From NCBI GenBank assembly GCA_044358575.1, contig JBIKNN010000007.1:62001-126000 (forward strand): a stretch of 64,000 nt of DNA, written 5' to 3'. The translations under genes and the position numbers were made by a program. Below the pieces are notes generated by a model. That model searched no databases. It saw only the letters and a program-made list of their open reading frames with translations, and was not told the origin of the DNA. Position 1 is the stretch's first letter; every line of letters begins with the position of its first letter. Origin of the DNA: UBA952 sp044358575. GTDB taxonomy: Bacteria; Bacteroidota; Bacteroidia; Flavobacteriales_D; Crocinitomicaceae. Shown one piece after another: positions 34,441 to 44,458 of this stretch.

Positions 34441-35697
34441 CTATCCTGCGATAACGATAGTCATTGAATCCCAAGCAAGGTATTTAACGGCTAATGCTCT
34501 CAATTCTTCTGCATCGATATTCTTCACTTTTTGAATGTAGTTTTCATAAAATGAAAAATCTAAGTCATATGCATTAACAGATAGAAATAAATCTGTCATA
34601 GCATAGGGGCCATCTGCACTTTTTAAAAGTTGCCCCAATAAATAATTCCTCACCAATTCTAATTCTTCATGGGGAACTAAATCTTTTTGAAGTCGTTCAA
34701 TTTCATTTTTTATCTCTTGTATTGCCAAATCTTTTTGAGCGGAACCAACTTCGGTTCCAATCATAAAATAGCCGCTTTTTGCTAATTCAGCATCTGTGCT
34801 ACTAATTCCGTAGGTGTAGCCTTTATCCTCTCGAATATTTTTCATTAAACGACTTCCAAAATAATCTCCTAAAATGGTATTTAAGATAGAGAATCCAAGA
34901 AAATCAGAATGGTTTTTATTGAAAAGAGTCTTTCCAATTCGCACTGCACTTTGAACAGCATCTTTCTTTTTTAACTGAAATACACCCTTATTATTATTGA
35001 AATTATTTTCAAAAAGTGGCTTTTCAGGAAGACACCATTTCTTTGATTTTTCAGCAATTTCTGTAACTTGAACTTCATCTAAAGCTCCAACAAGAACGAC
35101 TTTACGCAGACCATTTTTATAGTTTTTAGAAAAGTATTCAATGATTTCTTCTCTGCGAACAGTATCATAGTCTTCCAATTCGGTTTGGCGGGCATAATTT
35201 GTGCCATGAAAAAGGTTTTTTTGAAATGCTCTCTGGGAGAGAAACCCCACTTTTTCACAATTAATTTTGAGTTTCTGTTTTCTGTCGGTGATTAATTCAT
35301 CGATTTCATTTTGCGGAAAGTTAACATGCTCGAGTGCATCTTCAAAAATTTTAAAAACTTCTAAAATATTTTTTTTAAGCGCATAAAATGAGACTAAAAC
35401 ACTTTCATGTCCCAAGCCAACATCAAAGAATGCTCCTAAATCATCTAATTCATTGTGAATATCTGTAGAAGTTTTTTTAGCAGTACCCGAAAAAAGTAAG
35501 CCAGCAACTAATGAACTAATTAAATTTGATCCTCTTGTTGTTCCTGCATGAAAGATAAAATCCAAGCGTGCTGTTTCATTTGGAACTTCTTTCATCCAAA
35601 AATAAGGTGTGTGCTCGCCTAACTGAATTTTTACGGGAGAAATAAAGTTGATTTTTTCTATCGCCTGTAAACTTGGCGCATTTTTTCGCTTTATCAT
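34441..35697 (-). CDS. M16-family zinc peptidase-like subunit lacking HXXEH (partner)
   Basis: A 418-residue pitrilysin-fold protein without a signal peptide. At the place of the zinc motif it has LVAGLLFSGT, so it cannot bind zinc. It keeps the Arg/Tyr signature of the non-catalytic half (NIREDKGYTYGIS near residue 288). Such proteins pair with an HXXEH subunit as a heterodimer. Its start codon overlaps the stop codon of the active partner upstream by 4 bases (ATGA), so the two are coupled. The substrate is probably a peptide in the cytoplasm. Confidence 0.88.
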   Translation of the reverse strand: MIKRKNAPSLQAIEKINFISPVKIQLGEHTPYFWMKEVPNETARLDFIFHAGTTRGSNLISSLVAGLLFSGTAKKTSTDIHNELDDLGAFFDVGLGHESVLVSFYALKKNILEVFKIFEDALEHVNFPQNEIDELITDRKQKLKINCEKVGFLSQRAFQKNLFHGTNYARQTELEDYDTVRREEIIEYFSKNYKNGLRKVVLVGALDEVQVTEIAEKSKKWCLPEKPLFENNFNNNKGVFQLKKKDAVQSAVRIGKTLFNKNHSDFLGFSILNTILGDYFGSRLMKNIREDKGYTYGISSTDAELAKSGYFMIGTEVGSAQKDLAIQEIKNEIERLQKDLVPHEELELVRNYLLGQLLKSADGPYAMTDLFLSVNAYDLDFSFYENYIQKVKNIDAEELRALAVKYLAWDSMTIVIAG

Positions 35698-36935
35698 GCT
35701 TGTTGGGCTTTAATTTTTAGTAGCGAACAATTTGTTTTTTGAAATAATTCATTTGCATAGGATTGAATATGATCGCAACTAATTTGCTCATAAATTAAAT
35801 GCTCTTCATTGATTCCATTGGCATCTCCTAAAAGTTCAAAATAACATAAATTCATAGAGCGGTTTAAAATTCCCTGCTCTTGAAAAGCACGTGCAGTTTG
35901 CATCTTGATTTTTAAGCTGTTGAGTTCCTTTTCTTCTATTGGATTCAAACAAACTTCGTTTAATACCTCCCAAAGTGCATTATCAAAATCTTCAAAGCTT
36001 ATTCCATCATTTAATTTTCCTGATATAATAAATAAGCCCTCGTCAATAGATCCTGTTATGTAAGCTACAATTTCGGATACAAACGGTTTTTCTTTCTTTA
36101 ATTTTAGGTAAAGCAAGGATGATTTTTCTCTGCTTAATGAATCACTTAAAATATCTGCAATATAGTAATCAGGATGTTTTCTTTCAGCCATTTTAAAGGC
36201 ATAATAAAAAGCAGATGCTGGAACATTGCGTTCAAGTTCTAATTCTCTAAATTCTATTTGTTTGGGTTCAGAGGCAATGATTCTTGCTGGTTTTTTTCCT
36301 GAAGCAATATCTGAAAACCAGTAATTTACTCTTTCTTTAATAAAATCTAATTCAAAATTTCCCGCAATGCAAAGAATCGCGTTTGATGGGCAATAATACT
36401 TTTTAAAAAACGCACGAACATCTTCCATAGTGGCATTTTCGATGTGGCTAATTTCTTTGCCGATAGTTGCCCATTTATAAGGATGTTTTTTGTAAGCCAG
36501 TGGACGAAGTTCTAACCAAACATCTCCATAAGGTTGATTGAGGTAGCGTTGTTTAAATTCTTCAATAACAACACTTCGTTGAACTTCTAAACTTTTTTCG
36601 GTGAAAGCAAGCGATAACATACGATCGCTCTCTAACCACAATGCTGTATCTAGATTATTTGCTGGTAAAACATCATAATAGTTTGTAATATCGTTACTTG
36701 TAAAGGCATTGTTTTCGCCACCAGCTTTTTGTAATTCTGTATCAAAATCAGGAATATTAACTGATCCGCCAAACATCAAGTGTTCAAATAAATGTGCAAA
36801 TCCAGTTTTTTCTTCAGATTCATCTCTTGCTCCAATATCATAAAGCACATTCACAACAGCCATTGGTGTTGATGTATCTTTATGGAAAATCACTTTTAGT
36901 CCATTTGATAATTGAAAACGCTCAAATTTTACCAT
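35694..36935 (-). CDS. M16-family zinc peptidase, catalytic subunit
   Basis: A 413-residue metallopeptidase. HLFEH within GFAHLFEHLMFGG (about residue 48) is the inverted HXXEH zinc site, and a distal Glu supplies the third ligand (ESDRMLSLAFTEK region, about 105-120). No signal peptide is visible. It pairs with the next gene, which lacks the motif. It overlaps the upstream nitronate-monooxygenase-like gene by one base. The three genes therefore form a tight operon. Confidence 0.9.
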   Translation of the reverse strand: MVKFERFQLSNGLKVIFHKDTSTPMAVVNVLYDIGARDESEEKTGFAHLFEHLMFGGSVNIPDFDTELQKAGGENNAFTSNDITNYYDVLPANNLDTALWLESDRMLSLAFTEKSLEVQRSVVIEEFKQRYLNQPYGDVWLELRPLAYKKHPYKWATIGKEISHIENATMEDVRAFFKKYYCPSNAILCIAGNFELDFIKERVNYWFSDIASGKKPARIIASEPKQIEFRELELERNVPASAFYYAFKMAERKHPDYYIADILSDSLSREKSSLLYLKLKKEKPFVSEIVAYITGSIDEGLFIISGKLNDGISFEDFDNALWEVLNEVCLNPIEEKELNSLKIKMQTARAFQEQGILNRSMNLCYFELLGDANGINEEHLIYEQISCDHIQSYANELFQKTNCSLLKIKAQQA

Positions 36936-37891
36936 TAAAAAATAAATTTAGTCTTTGATTGATTGTTTTGTGCTTCTTTAAATTCTCGAATAATTTCTGC
37001 CACAATTTCTTTAGCAGGCATGATTTTATGAATAGTTCCAGACACTTGTCCGACTTCTAATTCCCCAGCATCTAAATCACCTTCAAACATTCCTTTTTTT
37101 GCTCTTCCTCTACCTAAAATTGCTTTTAATTCTTCGGTATCCGCATTATTTGAATAAGCAAGTTCTAATTGTTTATAAAAGTTATTTTTTATCATTCTAA
37201 CTGGAGTTAATTCCTTTAATGTTAAAATTGTATCTCCTTCCTGACAAGCTATTACCTTTTCCTTGAAATTTTGGTGTGCACTGGATTCAGGACTTGCAAT
37301 AAAGCGGCTTCCAATTTGAACAGCATCAGCACCTAAATTCATTGCTGCAAGCATTCCTTTTCCAGATCCAATGCCTCCTGCTGCAATTAGTGGTAATGAA
37401 ATAGCGTCAGCAATTAATGGTATCAAACAAAAAGTTGTTGTTTCATCACGACCATTGTGACCGCCTGCCTCAAATCCTTCAGCAACAATAGCATCAACAC
37501 CAGCATCTTGTGCTTTAAGCGCAAATTTTAGACTTGAAACGACATGTACAACTGTAATTCCATTTTCTTTTAGGTGTTTTGTCCATGTACTAGGATTTCC
37601 AGCTGATGTAAAAACAATAGGCACCTTGTATTTAATAATTGTTTCAATATGTTTTTCGCTATCGGGATAAAGCAGAGGAAGATTCACTGCAAATGGCTTA
37701 CTTGTTGCCGCTTGACATTTTATAATTTGCTGCTCAAGAATCTCAGGATACATCGAGCCAGAACCAATAATCCCTAGTCCACCGGCATTCGAAACAGCAG
37801 AGGCTAATTCCCATCCTGAACACCAAATCATTCCCGCTTGAATAAGAGGAAATTCTATTTTAAACAAGTTACAGATTCTATTCTGATTCAT
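36935..37891 (-). CDS. Nitronate monooxygenase / FabK-like FMN enzyme
   Basis: A 318-residue TIM-barrel flavoprotein of the 2-nitropropane dioxygenase group. FPLIQAGMIW opens it. SNAGGLGIIGSG is the FMN loop. EGFEAGGHNGRDETTTF holds the conserved catalytic-site His. IAAGGIGSGKGMLAAMNLGAD is the phosphate-binding strand (landmark, about 168-188). Members either oxidise nitronates or act as enoyl-ACP reductase II (FabK); the sequence does not decide. It is the first gene of an operon with the two M16 genes. The physiological link between them is unknown. Confidence 0.82.
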   Translation of the reverse strand: MNQNRICNLFKIEFPLIQAGMIWCSGWELASAVSNAGGLGIIGSGSMYPEILEQQIIKCQAATSKPFAVNLPLLYPDSEKHIETIIKYKVPIVFTSAGNPSTWTKHLKENGITVVHVVSSLKFALKAQDAGVDAIVAEGFEAGGHNGRDETTTFCLIPLIADAISLPLIAAGGIGSGKGMLAAMNLGADAVQIGSRFIASPESSAHQNFKEKVIACQEGDTILTLKELTPVRMIKNNFYKQLELAYSNNADTEELKAILGRGRAKKGMFEGDLDAGELEVGQVSGTIHKIMPAKEIVAEIIREFKEAQNNQSKTKFIF

Positions 37892-38014
37892 TTTTTAAAT
37901 ACCTAGTTGCGAATTTAAGTAAATACTCTAATTCTCAAGTTATAATCTCGAAGTAGTTTACGATTCTTTTTATTATTGATAAATTAACTAATTTAGCTAC
38001 AAATTTTCTATTGA

Positions 38015-41000
38015 ATGAAAGTCCTTGGAATTTGTCTGTTTTTCTTTGTGTTTTGCCTTAAATCGCAGGCGCAGTTAGCTACTGAAATACTTTCAAAAAA
38101 TAAAGGGCAATTATTACTTGAAAATAAAGGTCAATGGCCAAAGGGAGTTTTATTTCGCTCAAACATGCCGGGAGGAAAACTTTGGGTGCAGCAGCACAAA
38201 CTTATTTTCCATCTTCAAGATTATTCGACAATGCACAAGTTGCATGCAATGGCTGAACCTAATTACAAGGGGCAAGATGTAAGTCAAACGCTCGTTCATC
38301 TGAATTTTAGAGGTTCTAATGAAGTAATTAACATTGAAAAAAAAGATCCTTCAAGCAGTTATTTTAATTTTTTTAAAGGAAATGACCAAAAAAAATGGAC
38401 ATCTGAGGTTTATTCTTATTCTGAAGCAATTTTAAAGAATTTCTATCAGGGAATTGATTTTAAAATTTCAGGGATAAATAATGAGGTTAAATATGAATTT
38501 ATAGTTCAAAAAAATAGCGATCCATCTCAAATTATTCTTGATTATAGCGGTCAGAAAAAGATTCAGATCGACAACAAGGGAAATTTGATTTTAGAAACTG
38601 ATTTAGGGAAAGTAATTGAGGATAAACCTGTCGCCTATCAGTTAATAAATGGACAACGGAAAGAAGTAAAATGTCGCTTTATTTTAAAAGACAATGAAGT
38701 CCGGTTTGACCTTGGAAATTATGATCCTAACTCTCCATTAATTATTGATCCTATATTAGTTTTTGCAACGTATAATGGTGCAAATTCTGATAATTTTGGA
38801 ATGACTGCCACCTACGGAAATGATGGAACTGCATACACCGCAGGAACAATTTATGGAAATGATTATCCCGCTCCTGATGTTTTGGCTTATGATATTCAAT
38901 CAAATTTTGTGGCAGGTGCAGTCGGATACGGTATTTCAGATGTATTCGTTTCAAAATATTCTTCCGATGGAAGCGCAATGCTTTGGGGAACATTTATTGG
39001 AGGTGGAGATAATACGCAAGGAACTGAAACAGTTCATAGTTTAATTTGTGATCAGAGTAACAATGTTTATTTGATGGGCGCAACATCTAGTTCAGATTTC
39101 CCTATAACAAGTAATTCTTTTCAACAGATTCATCAAGGAGGAACTGCTGCCCAGTTTACATATAACGGCATCACTTTTTCTAACCAAGGAACAGATATTT
39201 ATGTTTCAAAAATTAGTGCTAACGGACATAATCTATTAAATTCAACATTTGTTGGGGGCAGTGGAAATGACGGTGTAAATTACAATCCTCTTTCTTTGCC
39301 ATACAATTCAGTTGCTGCATATTCTGCTTTATCTTCTAATTATGGAGATCAATTTCGAGGTGAAATAATGCTAGATGAAAACAACAATATTCTAATTGTA
39401 TCCTCTTCTCGTTCAACTGACTTTCCTATCGTTAATGCTTTTCAAAGTGCAAATGCCGGAGGGCAGGATGGAATAGTTTTTAAATTAGCTTCAAATTTTC
39501 AATCCTTGTTATTTTCAACTTATTATGGTGGTTCATTAGATGATGCGTGTTATTCTGTTAAAATTGATACGGCAAATCAAATTGTTTTTTCAGGGGGAAC
39601 CCAATCTACTGATTTACCGGGAACTGTTGGAGCTTATTCACCAACCTATAATGGTGGAATAACGGATGGATTTGTCGTTAAATTAAATTCCACTAGTTTA
39701 GGAATTCAACAAGCAACTTATTTAGGAAAAAATAATTACGACCAAGCTTTTTTTGTTGAAATTGATAAAAACAATAATATTTATGTTTTAGGTCAATCAG
39801 TTGGCGGAACTTTTCCTGTTGTTAATGCTACTTTTTCAAATCCGAATAGTAGTAACTTTATAATTGAGTTAAATTCAAATTTAACAAGCAATATTGCGTC
39901 TACGGTATTTGGTAATGGTTCGACATCAATACATATTTCACCCTCTGCTTTTCTTGTTGATATTTGCGGTAATATCTATGTTTCTGGATGGGGAGCAAAT
40001 ATTCTTCAGGGCACTCCATTAAATGGTATGCCAGTAACAACAGATGCTTTTCAAGGAACTCCACCAAATGGTTTTGATTTTTATCTTATTGTTATAAAAA
40101 GAGATTTTCAAGGGCTCTTATATGGATCTTACTTGGGCGGCAGTCAAGCACAAGAACATGTAGACGGCGGCACCTCTCGTTTCGATAAAAATGGCGTCGT
40201 TTATCAATCTGTTTGCGGTGGTTGTGGAGGATTTAGTGATTTTCCAACTTCTTCAGGAGCGTGGTCGGCAGCAAATAACAGTTCTAATTGTAATAACATT
40301 GTCTTTAAATTTAGTACAGATGTAATTCCTATAGCGAATTTTACGGCTAGTTCTACATCATCTTGCGAGGATATCCCGATAACTTTTCAAAATAATTCAA
40401 CAGAAAACGACACGTATTTATGGGATTTTGGAAATAACAACTTTGACTCCACAACATTTTCGCCAAGTTACACCTATTCAATTCCTGGAGTTTATACTGT
40501 ATTTTTATACGTTACAGATAATGATTGCGACATTACAGATACTGCTCAGATTACAATTACTATTTATGAAAATATTCAATTAAATTTAATCGATTCAATT
40601 GACCTATGTTCTCCAGTTCCAATTAACTTAATTTCTTACACAAATGGAACAGCAAGTAATTTTATTTGGTCCACAAATTCTCTTTTTACAGATACCTTAA
40701 ATTTTGATTTTTCTGATTCTCTTTTTGTATTAAATGATCCGCAAGCTGGTTATTATTATGTGCAAGTTTCAAATTCTGAATGCGCACTTGTTGACAGTGT
40801 CCTACTTTCTTTCACTAGTTCCGATTTAATATTAAAGGGTGGAAATAATTTATGCTTGGGTGATCAAACAACATTGACAGCAACAAATACAAATCCTACA
40901 ACTTCTTTTAATTATGTTTGGACACCAATTGCTGGGATTATTGGTTCAAATACCTCAAGTTCGATTGTTGTTCAACCTCTTTTTTCACAGTATTATTATC

Positions 41001-41590
41001 TATCAGCAGCATCTTCCAATGGCTGTTTTGTAGAAGACTCTATTTTTATTTTAGTTTCTGTTATTAATCCTGCATCAGTACTTGCAAGTGCATCGGAATA
41101 TATTGTCGTTCCTGGAGCTACAGTTGTTTTAAGTGGTTTGCCGAATAGTCTTCCAAATTATTCTTGGTCGCCAACTACGGGTTTATCATCTCCCAACTCG
41201 CAGGAAACAAATGCACTTATTCAAGAAAACACTATTTTCACATTAACTGTTTCGGATGGTATTTGCACACGTTCAGATACTGTACAAATTAAGGTGTATG
41301 AAATTATCTGCGAAGAACCCTATGTCTTTATTCCAAATGCTTTTTCTCCAAATGGTGACGATAACAATGATGTTTTATTAGTTCGTGGAATTTTTATTGA
41401 AAAAATGATTTTTCGAATTTTTGATCGTTGGGGAGAATTGGTATTTGAATCAGAAAATCCACAATTTGGATGGGATGGAACTTTTAGAGGTAAAAAATTA
41501 GATCCAGATGTTTACGATTTCTATCTGGATGTTACTTGTTACAATGGGTTAAAATCAATTACAAAAGGAAATGTTACATTAATGAAATAA
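38015..41590 (+). CDS. Large secreted T9SS type B protein with SBBP repeats and PKD domain
   Basis: A 1191-residue secreted protein. The signal peptide (1-19, ending KSQAQ) precedes an N-terminal DUF7948-like block (LLENKGQWPKGVLFRSNMP, about 35-235). SBBP-type beta-propeller repeats follow (about 245-765), recognisable by repeated DFPIT-like and YLGG/YYGG signatures. A PKD domain sits at about 770-850 (TYLWDFGNNNFDS). One or two Ig-like segments come next. The type B sorting domain is at about 1105-1191 (FIPNAFSPNGDDNNDVL; RIFDRWGELVFES). It is probably exposed on, or released from, the outer membrane. Ligands are unknown. It lies divergent from the nitronate-monooxygenase operon. Confidence 0.9.
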   Translation: MKVLGICLFFFVFCLKSQAQLATEILSKNKGQLLLENKGQWPKGVLFRSNMPGGKLWVQQHKLIFHLQDYSTMHKLHAMAEPNYKGQDVSQTLVHLNFRGSNEVINIEKKDPSSSYFNFFKGNDQKKWTSEVYSYSEAILKNFYQGIDFKISGINNEVKYEFIVQKNSDPSQIILDYSGQKKIQIDNKGNLILETDLGKVIEDKPVAYQLINGQRKEVKCRFILKDNEVRFDLGNYDPNSPLIIDPILVFATYNGANSDNFGMTATYGNDGTAYTAGTIYGNDYPAPDVLAYDIQSNFVAGAVGYGISDVFVSKYSSDGSAMLWGTFIGGGDNTQGTETVHSLICDQSNNVYLMGATSSSDFPITSNSFQQIHQGGTAAQFTYNGITFSNQGTDIYVSKISANGHNLLNSTFVGGSGNDGVNYNPLSLPYNSVAAYSALSSNYGDQFRGEIMLDENNNILIVSSSRSTDFPIVNAFQSANAGGQDGIVFKLASNFQSLLFSTYYGGSLDDACYSVKIDTANQIVFSGGTQSTDLPGTVGAYSPTYNGGITDGFVVKLNSTSLGIQQATYLGKNNYDQAFFVEIDKNNNIYVLGQSVGGTFPVVNATFSNPNSSNFIIELNSNLTSNIASTVFGNGSTSIHISPSAFLVDICGNIYVSGWGANILQGTPLNGMPVTTDAFQGTPPNGFDFYLIVIKRDFQGLLYGSYLGGSQAQEHVDGGTSRFDKNGVVYQSVCGGCGGFSDFPTSSGAWSAANNSSNCNNIVFKFSTDVIPIANFTASSTSSCEDIPITFQNNSTENDTYLWDFGNNNFDSTTFSPSYTYSIPGVYTVFLYVTDNDCDITDTAQITITIYENIQLNLIDSIDLCSPVPINLISYTNGTASNFIWSTNSLFTDTLNFDFSDSLFVLNDPQAGYYYVQVSNSECALVDSVLLSFTSSDLILKGGNNLCLGDQTTLTATNTNPTTSFNYVWTPIAGIIGSNTSSSIVVQPLFSQYYYLSAASSNGCFVEDSIFILVSVINPASVLASASEYIVVPGATVVLSGLPNSLPNYSWSPTTGLSSPNSQETNALIQENTIFTLTVSDGICTRSDTVQIKVYEIICEEPYVFIPNAFSPNGDDNNDVLLVRGIFIEKMIFRIFDRWGELVFESENPQFGWDGTFRGKKLDPDVYDFYLDVTCYNGLKSITKGNVTLMK

Positions 41591-41596
41591 AAAAAT

Positions 41597-42676
41597 ATGA
41601 AAAAGATTATCACAGCAAAGTCAGAAAAATTCTTGGAGAAATACCTTAATAATTCAAGTCCTACAGGATTTGAATCAGAAGGTCAAAAATTATGGTTAGA
41701 ATATATTAAACCTTATGTAGACGATTATTTTACAGATAATTATGGTTCAGTAGCAGGGATAATTAATCCTGGAAAAGATTACCGAGTTGTTATAGAAGCG
41801 CATGCTGATGAGATTTCTTGGTTTGTTCACTACATTACAAAAGATGGTTTTATTTACCTCAAGCGAAATGGGGGCTCTGACCATATGATTGCACCGTCAA
41901 AACGCGTAAATATCTATACGGATAAAGGAATTGTTAAGGCTGTTTTTGGTTGGCCAGCAATTCATACGAGACATCAAAAAGAAGAAACCCCAAGCATGAA
42001 AAATATCTCTCTCGACTGCGGTTGTGCTAGCAAAAAAGAAGTGGAGGATTTAGGAGTTCATGTTGGTTGTGTAGCGACATTTGAAGATGAGTTTATGCTT
42101 CTTAATAAAAATAAATACGTTGGTAGAGCATTGGACAATAGAGTAGGTGGCTTTATGATTGCTGAAGTTGCACGTATGTTAAAAGAAGAAAAAATCAGAC
42201 TTCCTTTTACCTTGTATGTTGTAAATGCAGTGCAAGAAGAAATTGGACTTAGAGGTGCAGAAATGATTGCACACAGAATTAAACCTCATCTTGCCTTGGT
42301 TACAGATGTTTGTCATGACACGAGCACGCCAATGGTTGACAAAATAGAAAATGGAGATCAGAAGTCAGGAGATGGTCCTGTATTAACGTATGGCCCAGCT
42401 GTTCAAACAAATTTTTTAAAGCAAATTATTTCAGTTGCACAAAAAAATAAAATTCCTTTTCAGCGAGCTGCAGTATCTCGTTCTACTGGGACTGATACCG
42501 ATGCTTTTGCTTATTCAAATGAAGGTGTGCCAAGCGCATTAATTTCTTTACCTTTAAGATACATGCATACAACCGTTGAAATGGTTCAAAAAGAAGATGT
42601 TGAGAATTGTATACGCTTAATTTATGAAACGCTAAAAACAATTCAAGACGGTCAAGATTTTAGGTATCTGAAATAA
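41597..42676 (+). CDS. M42-family metallo-aminopeptidase
   Basis: A 359-residue cytoplasmic aminopeptidase of the M42 (FrvX/PepA-like) family, which forms large dodecamers. The dinuclear metal ligands are all visible: His and Asp in EAHADEISW, Asp in GRALDNRVGG, the Glu pair in VQEEIGLRGAE, Asp in VTDVCHD, and the late His in RYMHTTVE. SPTGFESE at the start is the usual opening. Length is normal. It begins 6 bases after the T9SS type B gene, so it may be read through from that transcript; the two are not functionally linked in an obvious way. Confidence 0.9.
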   Translation: MKKIITAKSEKFLEKYLNNSSPTGFESEGQKLWLEYIKPYVDDYFTDNYGSVAGIINPGKDYRVVIEAHADEISWFVHYITKDGFIYLKRNGGSDHMIAPSKRVNIYTDKGIVKAVFGWPAIHTRHQKEETPSMKNISLDCGCASKKEVEDLGVHVGCVATFEDEFMLLNKNKYVGRALDNRVGGFMIAEVARMLKEEKIRLPFTLYVVNAVQEEIGLRGAEMIAHRIKPHLALVTDVCHDTSTPMVDKIENGDQKSGDGPVLTYGPAVQTNFLKQIISVAQKNKIPFQRAAVSRSTGTDTDAFAYSNEGVPSALISLPLRYMHTTVEMVQKEDVENCIRLIYETLKTIQDGQDFRYLK

Positions 42677-42701
42677 AAATCTTTATTTAATTTTTTATTC
42701 G

Positions 42702-42911
42702 CTAAGACAAGATTATACTTTGATCTTCAATTAGAATTTTATCTCCTTTGATTAATTTCGCTCGTCTTCGCGTCTCAATTGAACCATTCCGATAAACGAT
42801 TCCAGAATCTACAATATGCTTAGCATGACCACCTGTTTCAGCTATCCCCAAAGCTTTTAGTAAAGCCATGAGTTCAATGTATTCTCCTTCGATTTTAAAA
42901 TTCGTATTCAT
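42702..42911 (-). CDS. S4-domain RNA-binding protein (YbcJ-like)
   Basis: A 69-residue protein that is almost entirely an S4 RNA-binding domain: EYIELMALLKALGIAETGG, GHAKHIVDSGIVYRNG, and RRRAKLIKGDKI. Such small S4 proteins bind structured RNA, probably on the ribosome, but their precise target is not established. Its start overlaps the folD stop by 4 bases (ATGA), so it is translationally coupled to folD. Confidence 0.85.
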   Translation of the reverse strand: MNTNFKIEGEYIELMALLKALGIAETGGHAKHIVDSGIVYRNGSIETRRRAKLIKGDKILIEDQSIILS

Positions 42912-43786
42912 TTTCCTTGAAGTTCAAGAGCTTTTAAGGTATTCATCATTAAGGATGCAATCGTCATTGGACCAATACCGCCAGGAACAGGAGTAATAAA
43001 ACTACATTTTTCAGCCACTTCATCAAATTTAACATCTCCGCATAGGCGCCAACCTCTTTCTCTTGAAGGATCTTCAACACGAGTAGTGCCAACATCAATA
43101 ACTACAGCACCTTCTTTTACCATCTCTTTTGTAACAAATTCAGGTTTTCCCATAGCTGCTATTAAAATATCCGCATTCCGACAAATTTCCGTTAGATTTT
43201 TTGTTTTGGAATGCGCCAAAGTTACAGTACAATTCCCAGGATTTGAATTCCGAGCTAACATAACAGAAAGTGGCATTCCAACGATGTTACTTCTTCCGAT
43301 AACCACACAATTTTTCCCTTCAGTTTGGATATTATTTCGAGAAAATAGTTCGATAATTCCAGCGGGAGTTGCGGGCAAGAAGCTCGGAATATTGAGCATC
43401 ATATTTCCTAAATTTTGAGGATGAAATCCATCAACATCTTTTTTAGGATCAATTGCTTGTGTTATTTTTAACTCGTTAATATGACTTGGTAAAGGAAGTT
43501 GAACGATAAAGCCATCAATATCTTTATTACTGTTCAGTTCTTTAATTTTATTTAATAAATCTTCCTCACTTATTGATTCATCAAAGGAAATAAGGGTGCT
43601 TTCAAAGCCAATTTCTTCGCATGCGGCAACTTTTGCATTTACATAGGAAATAGATCCACCATTCTGCCCAACAATTATTGCCGTTAAATGAGGAACTTTT
43701 TTATTTTCTAACTTGCGTAAGCGAACGATTTCTCTTAACTCTGAGCGAATTTCAGCTGCGCAAAATTTTCCATCAATTAGTTGCAT
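42908..43786 (-). CDS. folD: Bifunctional methylenetetrahydrofolate dehydrogenase/cyclohydrolase
   Basis: Converts 5,10-methylene-THF to 10-formyl-THF for purine and formyl-Met synthesis. The 292 residues contain the substrate-site GQNGGSISYVNAK with the catalytic Lys. GFIVQLPLPSH and DVDGFHP follow. The dinucleotide loop is CVVIGRSNIVGMPLSVML, and FITPVPGGIGPMTIA is the C-terminal signature. Length is normal. It is followed at once by the overlapping S4-domain gene. The TATCTTTG at 43800-43807 on this strand, 14 bases upstream of the ATG, may be its -7 element. Confidence 0.95.
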   Translation of the reverse strand: MQLIDGKFCAAEIRSELREIVRLRKLENKKVPHLTAIIVGQNGGSISYVNAKVAACEEIGFESTLISFDESISEEDLLNKIKELNSNKDIDGFIVQLPLPSHINELKITQAIDPKKDVDGFHPQNLGNMMLNIPSFLPATPAGIIELFSRNNIQTEGKNCVVIGRSNIVGMPLSVMLARNSNPGNCTVTLAHSKTKNLTEICRNADILIAAMGKPEFVTKEMVKEGAVVIDVGTTRVEDPSRERGWRLCGDVKFDEVAEKCSFITPVPGGIGPMTIASLMMNTLKALELQGK

Positions 43787-43799
43787 ATAAAAATTTTAA

Positions 43800-43807
43800 C
43801 AAAGATA
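43800..43807 (-). promoter_or_regulatory. Candidate -7 promoter element for folD
   Basis: Minus-strand TATCTTTG, a perfect TAnnTTTG, lies 14 bases before the folD start in the divergent intergenic region. No -33 TTG was recognised. Confidence 0.4.
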
Positions 43808-43824
43808 GAAAGAACTTATTTGTA

Positions 43825-43848
43825 TTGACCTAAAAGAACTTATCTTTG
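43825..43848 (+). promoter_or_regulatory. Candidate promoter for the outer-membrane barrel gene
   Basis: TTG at 43825-43827 and TATCTTTG at 43841-43848 on the plus strand resemble the -33 and -7 elements, although the 13-base gap is short. The -7 ends 24 bases before the ATG at 43873. Confidence 0.45.
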
Positions 43849-43872
43849 TAAAAATCTTCTAAAAAATAGGAT

Positions 43873-44454
43873 ATGAAAAAGTTTTTATTTGTTTTTTTAA
43901 TTTTTACAATTCAAGATATAACAGCTCAAATAGATGTAACATCACAAGAGCTTGGTATTGAGGGATATTTTGGAGCATCTAATCAGGGTGGATCTTTTGG
44001 ACTTGGACCAAAATTTGGTTTTATTTTGAATGAAAACATTGCAATTGGTCCGTCTTTTAGAATTCAACGAAATTGGTCAAATTTGCTGGGTAATTCTTTT
44101 TCTCAAACTGTATATGGAGGTGGTGCTTTTGCACATATTCGATATAAATCAAATGGAAAAAGCACTGTTTTTGGAGCAGTCGAATTTGAATACCTAAGAA
44201 GTCCATATAATTACGCAACAAATCAACAATTGAATTCAAAAAAATGGGCGCCAACTTTATTTATTGGGGGCGGTTTTTTAGTTCGAGTAAATAAGGTCGT
44301 TGGAATTAATGCAGGAATTCTTTACGATGTTATCAATGCTGATAATAGTCCTTTCCGAAGTTCATACTTTTTAAAACAAAAAAACCAAACCGGCGGGGTT
44401 ACAAAAATTTATCCTCTTATTTATAGATTAACATTCCTTTTCAAATTAAAATAG
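43873..44454 (+). CDS. Predicted outer-membrane beta-barrel protein, function unknown
   Basis: A 193-residue protein with a signal peptide (1-19, ending ITAQ). Amphipathic beta strands rich in Gly and aromatic residues follow: GIEGYFGASNQGGSFG, VYGGGAFAHIRYK, and TLFIGGGFLVRVN. The last strand ends LIYRLTFLFKLK; a terminal hydrophobic strand is typical of outer-membrane barrels. About eight strands are expected. No family name is certain. It is followed 4 bases later by bshA, so the two probably share a promoter, but a functional link is not evident. Confidence 0.75.
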   Translation: MKKFLFVFLIFTIQDITAQIDVTSQELGIEGYFGASNQGGSFGLGPKFGFILNENIAIGPSFRIQRNWSNLLGNSFSQTVYGGGAFAHIRYKSNGKSTVFGAVEFEYLRSPYNYATNQQLNSKKWAPTLFIGGGFLVRVNKVVGINAGILYDVINADNSPFRSSYFLKQKNQTGGVTKIYPLIYRLTFLFKLK

Positions 44455-44458
44455 TTAT

